Shown here: positions 44,989 through 53,264 of the stretch, in pieces
Layout of the letters: the number at the start of each line of letters is the position of its first letter
Position numbering within the stretch: the first letter of the stretch is position 1
Notes under the pieces: generated by a model
Seen by the model: only the letters and a program-made list of their open reading frames with translations
The model's database searches: none
What the model was told of the DNA's origin: nothing
Program-made: the position numbers and the translations under genes
NCBI RefSeq assembly: GCF_029223485.1
Contig: NZ_JARHTP010000011.1
Location: 186,001-250,000 of the forward strand
DNA: 64,000 bases
Direction: 5' to 3'
Source: Streptomyces coacervatus
GTDB lineage: Bacteria; Actinomycetota; Actinomycetes; Streptomycetales; Streptomycetaceae

Positions 44989-46158
44989 GTGAACGACCTC
45001 GCTGACCTCCTCACCCCCGAAGGCCGTGCCCTCCTCGACGAGGTGCGCGGCACGGCCCCGGCCGACGAGCTCGCCGTCGCCACCCGGCTGCGCCGCGAGC
45101 ACCCCGCCGAGCTGGTGTCGGCGGCGCTCGGGCAGGCGCGGCTGCGGCAGCGGGCGGTGGCGAAGTTCGGCGCCGAGGACGCGCAGCGGATGTTCTTCAC
45201 GCCGAACGGGGTGGAGCAGTCGACGCGGGCGAGTGTCGCCACGTACCGGGCCGAGCGGCTGAAGGCGATGGGCGTCGCCTCCCTCGCCGACCTGTGCTGC
45301 GGGATCGGCGGCGATGCCATTGCGCTCGCCCGGGCCGGGATCCGGGTGCTCGCCGTGGACCGGGATCCGGCGACGGCGGCCGTGGCGCGCGCCAACGCCG
45401 ACGCGCTCGGGCTCGCCGAGCTGATCGAGGTGCGGGAGGCGGACGTCATGGAGGTGGACACGTCCGGCTACGACGCCGTGTTCGTCGATCCGGCCCGGCG
45501 GGGCGGCCGCGGGCGCATCTTCGACCCGGAGGCCTACTCGCCGCCCCTGTCGTGGGCGGTCGAGGCGGCCCGCAAGGCGTCCCGCGCCGCCGCCCTGAAG
45601 GTCGCGCCCGGCATTCCGCACGAGGCCGTTCCCGCCGACGCCGAGGCCGAATGGATCTCGGACGGCGGGGATGTGAAGGAGGCCGTGCTGTGGTTCGGGA
45701 CGGAGCCGGGCGCGGTGCGGGCGACGCTGCTGCCGGGGCCGCGCTCGCTGCTCGGGAAGGGACTGCCGGACCCCCAAGTCCGGCCCGTCGGGAGGTACTT
45801 GTACGAGCCGGACGGCGCCGTCATCCGTTCCCATCTGGTGGCCGAGGTGGCCGAGGAGGTCGGCGGCGGGCTGATCGACGCCACCATTGCGTACATCACC
45901 GCGGACGAGCACCACATGACCCCGTATGCGACGGCGTACGAGATCACCGACCAACTCCCCTTCAGCGTCAAGAAGTTGAAGGCGCTGCTGCGGGAGCGTG
46001 AGGTCGGCATCCTGACCGTGAAGAAGCGCGGATCGGCCGTGGAGCCGGAGGAGTTGCGCCGGAAGGTCCTCCCCAAGCCGCACGGCCCGAACGCGGCGAC
46101 CGTGTTCCTGACCCGGGTGGCGGGGGCGCCGACCATGCTCCTCGGACACCCCTGCTGA
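44989..46158 (+). CDS. class I methyltransferase with C-terminal THUMP-like domain
   Basis: Cytoplasmic SAM-dependent methyltransferase of 389 residues. The SAM-binding region is ASLADLCCGIGGDAIALARAG (motif I) and VLAVDRDPATAAVARANA. Motif IV reads VFVDPARR, similar to RNA or rRNA methylases. The C-terminal domain (about 285-389: ATAYEITDQLPFSVKKLKALLRE, VGILTVKKRGSAVEPEELRRKV) is the THUMP-like fold seen with these proteins, pointing to an RNA substrate. It starts with GTG at 44989. Its TGA abuts the TCA of the convergent sigma gene (TGATCA at 46156-46161). Confidence 0.85.
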   Translation: MNDLADLLTPEGRALLDEVRGTAPADELAVATRLRREHPAELVSAALGQARLRQRAVAKFGAEDAQRMFFTPNGVEQSTRASVATYRAERLKAMGVASLADLCCGIGGDAIALARAGIRVLAVDRDPATAAVARANADALGLAELIEVREADVMEVDTSGYDAVFVDPARRGGRGRIFDPEAYSPPLSWAVEAARKASRAAALKVAPGIPHEAVPADAEAEWISDGGDVKEAVLWFGTEPGAVRATLLPGPRSLLGKGLPDPQVRPVGRYLYEPDGAVIRSHLVAEVAEEVGGGLIDATIAYITADEHHMTPYATAYEITDQLPFSVKKLKALLREREVGILTVKKRGSAVEPEELRRKVLPKPHGPNAATVFLTRVAGAPTMLLGHPC

Positions 46159-47454
46159 TCAGGACAGATCAGCTGCTCGGCGCAGCAGCAGCTCCCGCTC
46201 CCGTTCGTTGCGCGTGAGCTCCGCGGCCCGTACGAGCTCCTCGTGTGCCTCGGCCGTACGTCCGAGGCGCGCCAGCAGATCGCCGCGGACGCTGGGCAGC
46301 AAGTGGTAGTCGCGCAGGGTGGGTTCGGCGGCGAGGGCGTCGACGATCGCCAGGCCCTCCGCCGGACCTTCCGCCATGGAGACGGCGACGGCACGGTTGA
46401 GTTCGACGACCGGGGACGGGGCGCGGGCGGCGAGCAGGCCGTACAGCGTGGCGATGCTCGTCCAGTCGGTCTCCTCGTATGTGAACGCGTGCGCGTGGCA
46501 GGCGGCGATGGCCGCCTGGAGGGCGTAGGGGCCCGGGGCGCCCGTGGCGGTGGCGTCGCAGCGGTGCAGGGCCGTGATGCCGCGGGCGACGAGCATGCGG
46601 TTCCAGCGGCGGCGGTTCTGGTCCTTGAGGAGGACGGGTTCGCCGTCCGGGCCGGTGCGGGCGGCGGCGCGGGAGGCCTGGAACTCCAGCAGGGAGGTCA
46701 GGGCGTGCACCTCGGGCTCCTTGGGCATCAGGGACGACAGCACGCGGGCCAGGCGCAGCGCGTCCTCGCAGAGCGCGGGGCGCAGCCAGTCGTCGCCGGC
46801 CGTGGCGGCGTAACCCTCGTTGAAGATCAGGTAGATGACGTCCAGGACGGAGCCGAGCCGGGCCTCGCGTTCGGGGCCGTACGGCACCTCGAAGGCGATG
46901 TTCCTGGTGGCGAGGGTCTTCTTCGCGCGGACGATGCGCTGGGCGACGGTCGGTTCGGGGACCAGGAACGCGCGGGCGATCTCGGTCGTCGTCAGGCCGC
47001 CGAGCAGGCGCAGGGTGAGGGCGATACGGGCCTCGGCGGACAGGACCGGGTGGCAGGCGGTGAAGACCAGGCGGAGCAGGTCGTCGTCGATGTCGTCGGG
47101 GTCGGCGGGCTCCTCGGGCGGGGCCGTCGTCTCCAGGGTGCGGCCGATCTCCGCCAGCTTGCGGGCGTAGTTCTCCCGGCGCCGGATCAGGTCCACGGCG
47201 CGGTGCCGTGCGGTGGCCATGAGCCAGGCGCCCGGGTTGTCGGGCACGCCGTCGCGCGGCCACTGCTCCAGGGCGGCGACCAGGGCGTCCTGGGCGAGTT
47301 CCTCGGCGATGCCGACGTCGCGGACGATGCGGGCGACGGCGGCGATGATGCGAGGCGATTCGAGACGGAAGACGGTCTCGATGGCGTGGCGGGGGTCGGC
47401 TCCGGAGTCGCGCGGGGCGGCGGTGGCATGCGAGGCGGTGGGCTGTGGTTCCAC
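46159..47454 (-). CDS. ECF42-type RNA polymerase sigma factor
   Basis: Protein of 431 residues. Region 2 is in FRLESPRIIAAVARIVRDVGIAEELAQDALVAALEQWP, and the region 4 helix-turn-helix is in LLGGLTTTEIARAFLVPEPTVAQRIVRAKKTL. A C-terminal extension of about 230 residues (YGLLAARAPSPVVELNRAVAVSMAEGP, with TPR-like helices at LRDYHLLPSVRGDLLARLGRTAEAHEEL) is typical of the ECF42 group. That group is usually encoded beside DGPF proteins, as it is here. The extension probably replaces an anti-sigma factor. GTG at 47454 is the best start but its ribosome site is modest. Confidence 0.88.
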   Translation of the reverse strand: MEPQPTASHATAAPRDSGADPRHAIETVFRLESPRIIAAVARIVRDVGIAEELAQDALVAALEQWPRDGVPDNPGAWLMATARHRAVDLIRRRENYARKLAEIGRTLETTAPPEEPADPDDIDDDLLRLVFTACHPVLSAEARIALTLRLLGGLTTTEIARAFLVPEPTVAQRIVRAKKTLATRNIAFEVPYGPEREARLGSVLDVIYLIFNEGYAATAGDDWLRPALCEDALRLARVLSSLMPKEPEVHALTSLLEFQASRAAARTGPDGEPVLLKDQNRRRWNRMLVARGITALHRCDATATGAPGPYALQAAIAACHAHAFTYEETDWTSIATLYGLLAARAPSPVVELNRAVAVSMAEGPAEGLAIVDALAAEPTLRDYHLLPSVRGDLLARLGRTAEAHEELVRAAELTRNERERELLLRRAADLS

Positions 47455-47507
47455 AGCCCACCATGCAACACCCCCGGCGCCCTCGGGCCAAGGAAGGCTC
47501 AGGTTTC

Positions 47508-47864
47508 TCAGCCTTCGGCGATCTCCCGAACCTCGCAGGTCACCGTCCAGAACTCCTCGTGCACCTTCAGGAAGCGCTTGGTCCACTCCAGGGCCTCGGC
47601 CTTGTCCTTGCACTGCATGATCGCGTAGCCGCCGACGACCTCCTTGGACTCGGTGAAGGGGCCGTCGGTGACGGAGATCTGCCCGCCCTCCCAGTGCACG
47701 AGGGTGCCCTGTGCGGACGGGGTCAGGCCTGCCGTGTCGAGCATGACTCCGGCCTTGGTGATCTCCTCGATCAGTTCGCCCATGCGCTGCATCAGCTCGG
47801 GGCTGGGGCCCTCTGCGGGCGCGGTCTTCTCGTCGATCTTCACGAGCGACAGGTAACGCGGCAT
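47508..47864 (-). CDS. DGPF/YCII-family protein, ECF42 partner
   Basis: Small cytoplasmic protein of 118 residues. It has a YCII-like ferredoxin fold: MPRYLSLVKIDEK at the start, and the signature TDGPFTESKEVVGGYAIM that gives the DGPF family its name. DGPF proteins accompany ECF42 sigma factors and are probably targets or sensors; the biochemical role is not settled. It is first gene of the operon, 53 bases ahead of the sigma gene, behind a good ECF42-type promoter. The ATG at 47864 is preceded by GAGGAGT. Confidence 0.88.
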   Translation of the reverse strand: MPRYLSLVKIDEKTAPAEGPSPELMQRMGELIEEITKAGVMLDTAGLTPSAQGTLVHWEGGQISVTDGPFTESKEVVGGYAIMQCKDKAEALEWTKRFLKVHEEFWTVTCEVREIAEG

Positions 47865-47916
47865 GGTGACTCCTCGATCGCTACGGGGCCGGTCCTTTCC
47901 GGCCTCTCACCAGTGC

Positions 47917-47943
47917 GTCGATCGGGAGAGGCCGGGATCGACA
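47917..47943 (-). promoter_or_regulatory. ECF42-type promoter
   Basis: On the minus strand TGTCGA (47943-47938), 17 bases, CGAC (47920-47917). This agrees with the ECF42 promoter pattern (TGTCGA at -35) as I know it. It lies about 53 bases before the DGPF gene, so the sigma factor probably controls its own operon. Confidence 0.65.
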
Positions 47944-47999
47944 GCCTCCGCGGATTTCTTCGGAGTTTTTTTCCCGGAGCACTGACCTGCCAGGACCTG

Positions 48000-49391
48000 C
48001 TAGGACAGCTCCCAGCCGAACGCCGCCTTCGTGTACGGCGCCCCAACCGTCCGCCCGCCGAAGGTGAATGCCGCGTCCGTCACGATGCCCGTGGGACGCC
48101 CCCGCAGGGACCAGACCGCGCCGTCGCCGGCGTTCTCGTGGGGCGCCGCCGCCGCGAGGTCCGCGTAGCCGTTGCCGTTGATGTCGAGGAGGCTGACCGC
48201 GCCGCCGAAGTTGTCGCTCGTCTCGACGGCTCCGGGGACGCCCTTGGTGTTCTGGGTGAAGCCCTGGGCGCCCTTGCCGGTCAGACCGCTCCGGCTGCCG
48301 TACAGGACGTCGACCATGCCGGCCCCGTCGTTGTAGCCGAGTTCCTCGCCGGGCGCGCCCACAGCCACGTCGTCGTAGCCGTCGCCGTTGATGTCACCGA
48401 CCGCCACCGCGGCGCCGAACTCGTCCACGGTCTCCTTGCCGCCGGGGACTCCGTCGGTGTTCTGGCTGTACGTCTTCCAGGTGGACTGCGGCTTCAGGCC
48501 GGAGGCCGAGCCGAGGGCCACGGTGACCGTCGAGTAGTTCTCGGCACCCCGGACGACGTCGCCGTAGCCGTCGTGGTTGATGTCGCCGAAGGCCACCCCG
48601 CCGTCGCCCTCGGGGGCCTTGACGGAGGTGAAGGCGTCTCCGGAGGCGGTGGCCAGGTAGAACCGAGAGGTGGAGGCGCCCTCGCCGATGTAGTCGGTCA
48701 GCGCGAGGTCGTCGCGTCCGTCGCCGTTGACATCGCCGGCGGCGGCGTCCAGGACGTCGTCGTACTGGAGGTCGGTCGGGCCGAAGGCCCTGGTGGCGGC
48801 CGGCTTGCCAGTGCGGGAGATCGGGCCGGTCCAGACGGTGGCCGTGGTGCCGTAGGGGTCGTCGTGCCCGGAGCGGCCCCCGCGGAACAGGACGAGGTCC
48901 TGCTTGCCGTCACCGTCGAAGTCGCCGGCCTGGGTGACCGCGGCGGGCACGGACACCCCGCCGGACAGACCGCTCTTGCCGCCCCAGACGACGACCGCGT
49001 CGCGTACCGAGGAGGTCTCCCCGACGATCAGGTCGGTGCGCCCGTCGCCGTCCAGGTCGCCCTTGGACAGCTGGATGCCGAAGTTGTCGCCCGCCTGGGG
49101 GCTGCCCGGAATGCCGCTGGTGGCACGGCTGATGACCGTGCGCCGGTCCTTGGTCAGGCCGTGCGGGCCGCCGTACATGACGACGACGTGACCCGCCCCC
49201 TTCTGGCCGCCGACCGTGGCGGTCGGGGCGCCGATGGCTAGGTCCTTGTAGCCGTCGCCGTTGAAGTCGTCCCGGACGGTCTTAGGGGCGGCGGCCGCGG
49301 CACTGCCCGCCAGCGCGGGGATACCGCCGAGCGCCAGCACACCGGCAATCATCGGCACGGACCAAGCTCTGTACGAACGCGAGATGGACAT
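48000..49391 (-). CDS. secreted FG-GAP repeat protein
   Basis: Exported protein of 463 residues. The signal peptide (about 1-34) ends SAAAAAP. The mature part is six or seven blades with the integrin-like FG-GAP calcium loop D-x-N/D-G-D-G-x-x-D, for example DFNGDGYKDLAIG, DLDGDGRTDLIVG, DINHDGYGDVVRG and DINGDGYDDVAVG. The fold is a beta-propeller that binds calcium. Extracellular binding roles are usual, with no enzymatic residues seen. A ribosome site is not obvious near the ATG at 49391. It is not clearly in an operon. Confidence 0.9.
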   Translation of the reverse strand: MSISRSYRAWSVPMIAGVLALGGIPALAGSAAAAAPKTVRDDFNGDGYKDLAIGAPTATVGGQKGAGHVVVMYGGPHGLTKDRRTVISRATSGIPGSPQAGDNFGIQLSKGDLDGDGRTDLIVGETSSVRDAVVVWGGKSGLSGGVSVPAAVTQAGDFDGDGKQDLVLFRGGRSGHDDPYGTTATVWTGPISRTGKPAATRAFGPTDLQYDDVLDAAAGDVNGDGRDDLALTDYIGEGASTSRFYLATASGDAFTSVKAPEGDGGVAFGDINHDGYGDVVRGAENYSTVTVALGSASGLKPQSTWKTYSQNTDGVPGGKETVDEFGAAVAVGDINGDGYDDVAVGAPGEELGYNDGAGMVDVLYGSRSGLTGKGAQGFTQNTKGVPGAVETSDNFGGAVSLLDINGNGYADLAAAAPHENAGDGAVWSLRGRPTGIVTDAAFTFGGRTVGAPYTKAAFGWELS

Positions 49392-49473
49392 CAGAAATCC
49401 CCCTGGTTACGGCAGTGCAGTCACCGCAAGAGACCCCCTGGGGCGCCCGATGGTTGTAATCACCGGCTCACTT

Positions 49474-50523
49474 TCAGCGCAGGGATTCCCACAGCCTGCT
49501 CGCCGCCGGTTCCTTGGCCACCACCCGGTTGGGGTCCGAGGGCGCGGTCACCACCGGCATCATCACGGTCTTCACCCGGTCCGCCGACAGTCCCTTCAGG
49601 CTCTCGCCGAGGCTCACCAGCTCGCTCAGCGAGTCCAGGCCGGTGTCGGTGGTCAGACTGCTGGTCACCGCCTCGGCCACCGTGTACAGCTTGCCGGGGT
49701 CGGTGAACAGGCTGGTCGAGGAGATCCGTTCCAGCAGGGCCTTCACCAGCTTCTGCTGCAGCCCTATGCGGCCGAGGTCGCTGCCGTCGCCTATGCCGTG
49801 CCGGGTGCGGGCGAGGGCCAGGGCCTGCTTGCCGTTCAGGGTGTGGGTGCCCGCCTTGAGGTGCAGATGGCTGTCGTCGTCGTCGATGTCCTGGTCGGTG
49901 GTCACGGTGACGCCGCCCAGCGCGTTCACCAGCTTCGCGAAGCCCGAGAAGTCGATCTCGATGTAGTGGTCCATACGGACGTTGGTGATCGACTCGACCG
50001 TCTTCACGGCGCAGACCGCGCCGCCCACCGAGTACGCGCTGTTGAACATCGCGTTGTACGCCACCGCCGTCGACCCGCCGGACTTCAGCGGGCAGGACGG
50101 ACGCGTGACGAGCGTGTCGCGCGGGATGCTCACGACGGTGGCCTTCTTCCGGCCCGCGTCGATGTGCACGACCATCGCCGTGTCGGACCGGGCGCCGGAA
50201 CTGCTGCCCCCGCCGAGCTCCTTGTTCTCCTTGCCACTGCGCGAGTCCGAGCCCAGCACCAGGATGTTCAGGGAGCCGCTGGGCAGGGGGGAGGCCGACG
50301 CGGACGCCGAGGGCGTGATCATCGCCTTCGCCGGACGGTCGTCGCCGAGCGCATTGTTGATGTCGACGCTCTTGATGTTGCTGTTGAGATGCCAGTACGC
50401 CCAGCCCGCCGCACCCGCGCCCAGCACCAGCAGGCCCGCCATGGTGAGGCCGGCGATCTTCAGTACGGTCGACCGCCGGCCCTTGGGTCTGCCCGCGTCT
50501 CCGCTCTCGTCGTGTCCCGTCAC
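49474..50523 (-). CDS. LytR-CpsA-Psr (LCP) family protein
   Basis: Membrane-anchored protein of 349 residues that probably attaches glycopolymers to peptidoglycan. A basic N-terminus and one transmembrane helix (VLKIAGLTMAGLLVLGAGAAGWAYW) precede a linker and the LCP domain. The catalytic and lipid-binding residues are in LNILVLGSDSRSG, ARSDTAMVVHID and VVSIPRDTLV, followed by ALARTRHGIGDGSDLGRIGLQQKLVKALL with the conserved Arg pair. The start is GTG at 50523. It is separated from both neighbours by more than 80 bases. Confidence 0.92.
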   Translation of the reverse strand: MTGHDESGDAGRPKGRRSTVLKIAGLTMAGLLVLGAGAAGWAYWHLNSNIKSVDINNALGDDRPAKAMITPSASASASPLPSGSLNILVLGSDSRSGKENKELGGGSSSGARSDTAMVVHIDAGRKKATVVSIPRDTLVTRPSCPLKSGGSTAVAYNAMFNSAYSVGGAVCAVKTVESITNVRMDHYIEIDFSGFAKLVNALGGVTVTTDQDIDDDDSHLHLKAGTHTLNGKQALALARTRHGIGDGSDLGRIGLQQKLVKALLERISSTSLFTDPGKLYTVAEAVTSSLTTDTGLDSLSELVSLGESLKGLSADRVKTVMMPVVTAPSDPNRVVAKEPAASRLWESLR

Positions 50524-50603
50524 GAGCAGGAACGTAAATCCGAATTATTAGGGGATTGTTAGTGACGGAGGCGTGAGACGTTTTTCTTCGGAAATTCTCA
50601 CAC

Positions 50604-51947
50604 TCAGCCCAGCGTCACCGTCGGCGCCGGATTGCTTCCGCTCCAGGACGCGTTGAACCCGAAGGTCACCGAACCGCCGTCCGGCACCGAGCCGTTGTAG
50701 GAGGCGTTCGTGCACGTCACCGCCGTACCCGACTGACTGCAGGTAGCGTTCCAGGCCTGGGTGATCTGCTGGCCCGCGCCGAACGTCCAGCTCGCCTTCC
50801 AGGACGACAGCGAGGCCCCCGAGCAGCCGATCGTCACCTGGCCCGTGAACCCGGTGTTCCACTGGCTGGTCACGCTGTACGTCGCCGTGCAGGCACCGGT
50901 GGGTGGCGTGGTCGTCGTACCGCCGAGGGCCTCCGCGATCGCGTAGTACGCCGGTTTCGGCGCGTAGTTCTCGTCGTACGGCGTCGCCGCCCCGTACCCC
51001 GGGAACGTGCCCGGCACCCAGGAGTCGGAGTCGGTGAAGCCCCAGACGGTGACGCCTGCGCACCGGGTGACCGCCACGCAGGCGTTCAGCACCGACTTGT
51101 AGTCGGCGGCCTGCTGGGCGAGTTTCGTGCTGTCCGACGGGAGCGCCATGCGCACGTCCAGCTCGGTGACCGAGACATCGACGCCGAGGTCGGCGAAACG
51201 CTGGATGTTCTGCTGCAACGACGACGGGACCTGACCGAGGATCAGATGCGCCTGCAGGCCGACGCCGTCGATCGGGACGCCCCGGCTCTTGAGGTCCTTC
51301 ACCAGGTTGTACAGGGCGGTCGACTTCGCGTTGACGCCCTCGACGTTGTAGTCGTTGATGTACAGCTTGGCGGCCGGGTCGGCGGCGTGTGCCCAGGTCA
51401 GGGCGTTGGGGATGTAGTCGGCGCCGAGGCCGTTGTACCAGAGGGTGGAGCGGTAGGTGCCGTCCTCGTTGAAGGGTTCGTTGACCACGTCCCAGGCGGT
51501 GATCTTTCCCTTGTAGCGGCCGACCTCGGTGCCGATGTGGTTCTGGAGGAGGCTGCTGAGCTGGGCGGAGGTCCAGGTGCCGTTGGTCAGCCAGCTGGGG
51601 TTCTGGTTGTGCCAGACCAGGGTGTGGCCGCGCACCTGCTGGTTGTGGGCCTGGGCGAAGGCGACGATCTGGTCGGCCTCGGTCCAGTTGAAGCTGCCCT
51701 GGGTGGGCTCGACCGTGCCCCACTTCATCGCGTTGCCGGGGGTCAGCGAGTTGAACTGCGCCCCGGCTATGTCGCCGTACGTCCCGGTGAGCTTGGAGCC
51801 GGTCACCGCCGTGCCGATGACCTTGCCCTTGGCGGCGGCGAGGTCGCGCAGCGGGGTGTCGGCGGCGTGCGCCGCGGGCGCCGTGAACAGCAGCGCGGCG
51901 CCGGTGACGAGTGCCGCCAGGGATGAGCCTGTTCTCAGAGATCTCAT
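50604..51947 (-). CDS. secreted GH10 endo-xylanase with C-terminal CBM2
   Basis: Extracellular xylan-degrading enzyme of 447 residues. The signal peptide (about 1-29) ends AAHAAD. The GH10 barrel has the acid/base Glu157 in WDVVNEPFNE and the nucleophile Glu262 in VTELDVRM. It ends near residue 340 with a short Thr/Pro linker and a CBM2 domain (about 350-447) that starts with CTATYSVTSQWNTGFTGQV and has the usual terminal Cys pair and surface Trp residues. The ATG at 51947 follows GGAGG. A CGAAA-G-TTTCG palindrome lies 12 bases upstream. It sits beside a LacI regulator and a GH3 glycosidase. Confidence 0.95.
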   Translation of the reverse strand: MRSLRTGSSLAALVTGAALLFTAPAAHAADTPLRDLAAAKGKVIGTAVTGSKLTGTYGDIAGAQFNSLTPGNAMKWGTVEPTQGSFNWTEADQIVAFAQAHNQQVRGHTLVWHNQNPSWLTNGTWTSAQLSSLLQNHIGTEVGRYKGKITAWDVVNEPFNEDGTYRSTLWYNGLGADYIPNALTWAHAADPAAKLYINDYNVEGVNAKSTALYNLVKDLKSRGVPIDGVGLQAHLILGQVPSSLQQNIQRFADLGVDVSVTELDVRMALPSDSTKLAQQAADYKSVLNACVAVTRCAGVTVWGFTDSDSWVPGTFPGYGAATPYDENYAPKPAYYAIAEALGGTTTTPPTGACTATYSVTSQWNTGFTGQVTIGCSGASLSSWKASWTFGAGQQITQAWNATCSQSGTAVTCTNASYNGSVPDGGSVTFGFNASWSGSNPAPTVTLG

Positions 51948-51958
51948 CGCGGGTGCCT

Positions 51959-51971
51959 CCGAAAGTTTCGG
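51959..51971. promoter_or_regulatory. xylan regulon operator upstream of xylanase
   Basis: CCGAAA-G-TTTCGG, a perfect 13-base palindrome. The core CGAAA-N-TTTCG is the element found upstream of Streptomyces xylanase genes and bound by LacI-family xylan repressors (BxlR type). It lies 12 bases before the start codon, around the ribosome site. Confidence 0.8.
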
Positions 51972-52049
51972 TCGTACAACCGATTGGCTTCGGAGGAGTG
52001 TGGAGGTGCCCGCACCACCCGTCAATACGTCAACTTCCGGCCACCCGCG

Positions 52050-53111
52050 TCACGCCGGTGGCGGCGCCGTGCTGCTGCGCACCACCAGGCTGGTCGCCAG
52101 CTCCACCCGGGTCGCGACCGGGGCCCGGTCCTCGCGCCCCAGGTCGAGCACCAGCTTGGCCGCCGCCTCCGCCATCTCCGTCAGCGGCTGCCGTACGGAG
52201 GTCAGCGGCGGCCCCACCCAGCGTGCGATCGGCAGATCGTCGAAGCCGACCACGCTCAGGTCCTCGGGGATGCGCAGGCCCAGTTCGCGCGCGGCCTCGT
52301 ACAGGCCGAGCGCCTGGAGGTCATTGAGGGCGAAGACGGCGGTGGGACGGTCCGGGCGGCGCAGCAGCTGAAGGCCCTGCCGGTAGCCGGCCTCGTGGTG
52401 GAAGTCCCCGGTCGCGATCAGCGCCGGGTCGACCGGCAGCCCGGCGGTCTCCAGCGCGGCCCGGTAGCCGTCGACGCGGGCGCGGCTGCACATCATGCGG
52501 GACGGTCCCGTGATGGCGCCGATGCGGGTGTGGCCGAGTTCGACGAGATGCCGGGTGGCGGCGAGGCCGCCCTGCCAGTTGGTGGCACCGATCGACGGGA
52601 CGTCCACGCCCGGGTCGCCCGCCGGGTCCATCACCACGAACGGGATGGAGCGGCTGGTCAGCAGCGCCCGCTGGGACTCGTCGAGACCGGACAGGACGAG
52701 GATCACGCCGTGCGGGCGCCGGGCGGCGACCTGGTCCGCCCAGGTCCGCCCCGGCGTCAGCCGCCCGGCGCTCTCGCTCAGCACCACGCTCAGCCCGGCG
52801 TCCCGGGCCACGTTCTCCACGCCCCGGATGACCTCCATCGCCCACGCGCTCTCCAGCTCGTGGAAGACCAGGTCGATCAGGGGCGAGCGGCTGGCCTCGG
52901 CGCGCCTGCGCCGGTAGCCGTGGGCGCGCAGCAGTTCCTCGACGCGGCTGCGGGTGGCCGGGGCCACATCGGCACGGCCATTGAGGACCTTCGAAACAGT
53001 CGGCGCCGACACGCCGGCCTCACGGGCGATCTCGGCGAGCGTCGCGGTCTGCGCGGACCGGCCTGCCGCCGGGCCTGCCGTCCGGGTTTCAACGGGCTCC
53101 GGGGGTGTCAT
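52050..53111 (-). CDS. LacI-family regulator, BxlR-like
   Basis: DNA-binding repressor of 353 residues. The LacI helix-turn-helix and hinge are TLAEIAREAGVSAPTVSKVLNGRADVAPATRSRVEELLRAHGY. The periplasmic-binding-like ligand domain follows, with VFALNDLQALGLYEAARELGLRIPEDLSVVGFDDLPIARWVGPPLTSVRQP at the end. It lies between the xylanase and GH3 genes, so it probably represses both and responds to xylobiose or a similar sugar (inference). The ATG at 53111 has room for the promoter shared with the GH3 gene, which is divergent. Confidence 0.9.
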   Translation of the reverse strand: MTPPEPVETRTAGPAAGRSAQTATLAEIAREAGVSAPTVSKVLNGRADVAPATRSRVEELLRAHGYRRRRAEASRSPLIDLVFHELESAWAMEVIRGVENVARDAGLSVVLSESAGRLTPGRTWADQVAARRPHGVILVLSGLDESQRALLTSRSIPFVVMDPAGDPGVDVPSIGATNWQGGLAATRHLVELGHTRIGAITGPSRMMCSRARVDGYRAALETAGLPVDPALIATGDFHHEAGYRQGLQLLRRPDRPTAVFALNDLQALGLYEAARELGLRIPEDLSVVGFDDLPIARWVGPPLTSVRQPLTEMAEAAAKLVLDLGREDRAPVATRVELATSLVVRSSTAPPPA

Positions 53112-53191
53112 GGCGGCGATCGTATCCCTGCACGACCTCTTGACGAAGCCTCCGGACCGCCCTAGGTTCCCGGAACATTCGATATACATAA

Positions 53192-53202
53192 CGAAACATT
53201 CG
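53192..53202. promoter_or_regulatory. imperfect operator upstream of the GH3 gene
   Basis: CGAA-ACA-TTCG (53192-53202) resembles the CGAAA-N-TTTCG element at the xylanase. A second copy of the right half (GAACATTCG) lies 18 bases upstream. Both are in the divergent LacI-GH3 promoter region. Confidence 0.45.
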
Positions 53203-53264
53203 CCGCACAGAGCTTTCCAGCGTTCGTGAGAGGGCCACACCCACTCGACAAGAGCAGGAGTTTC

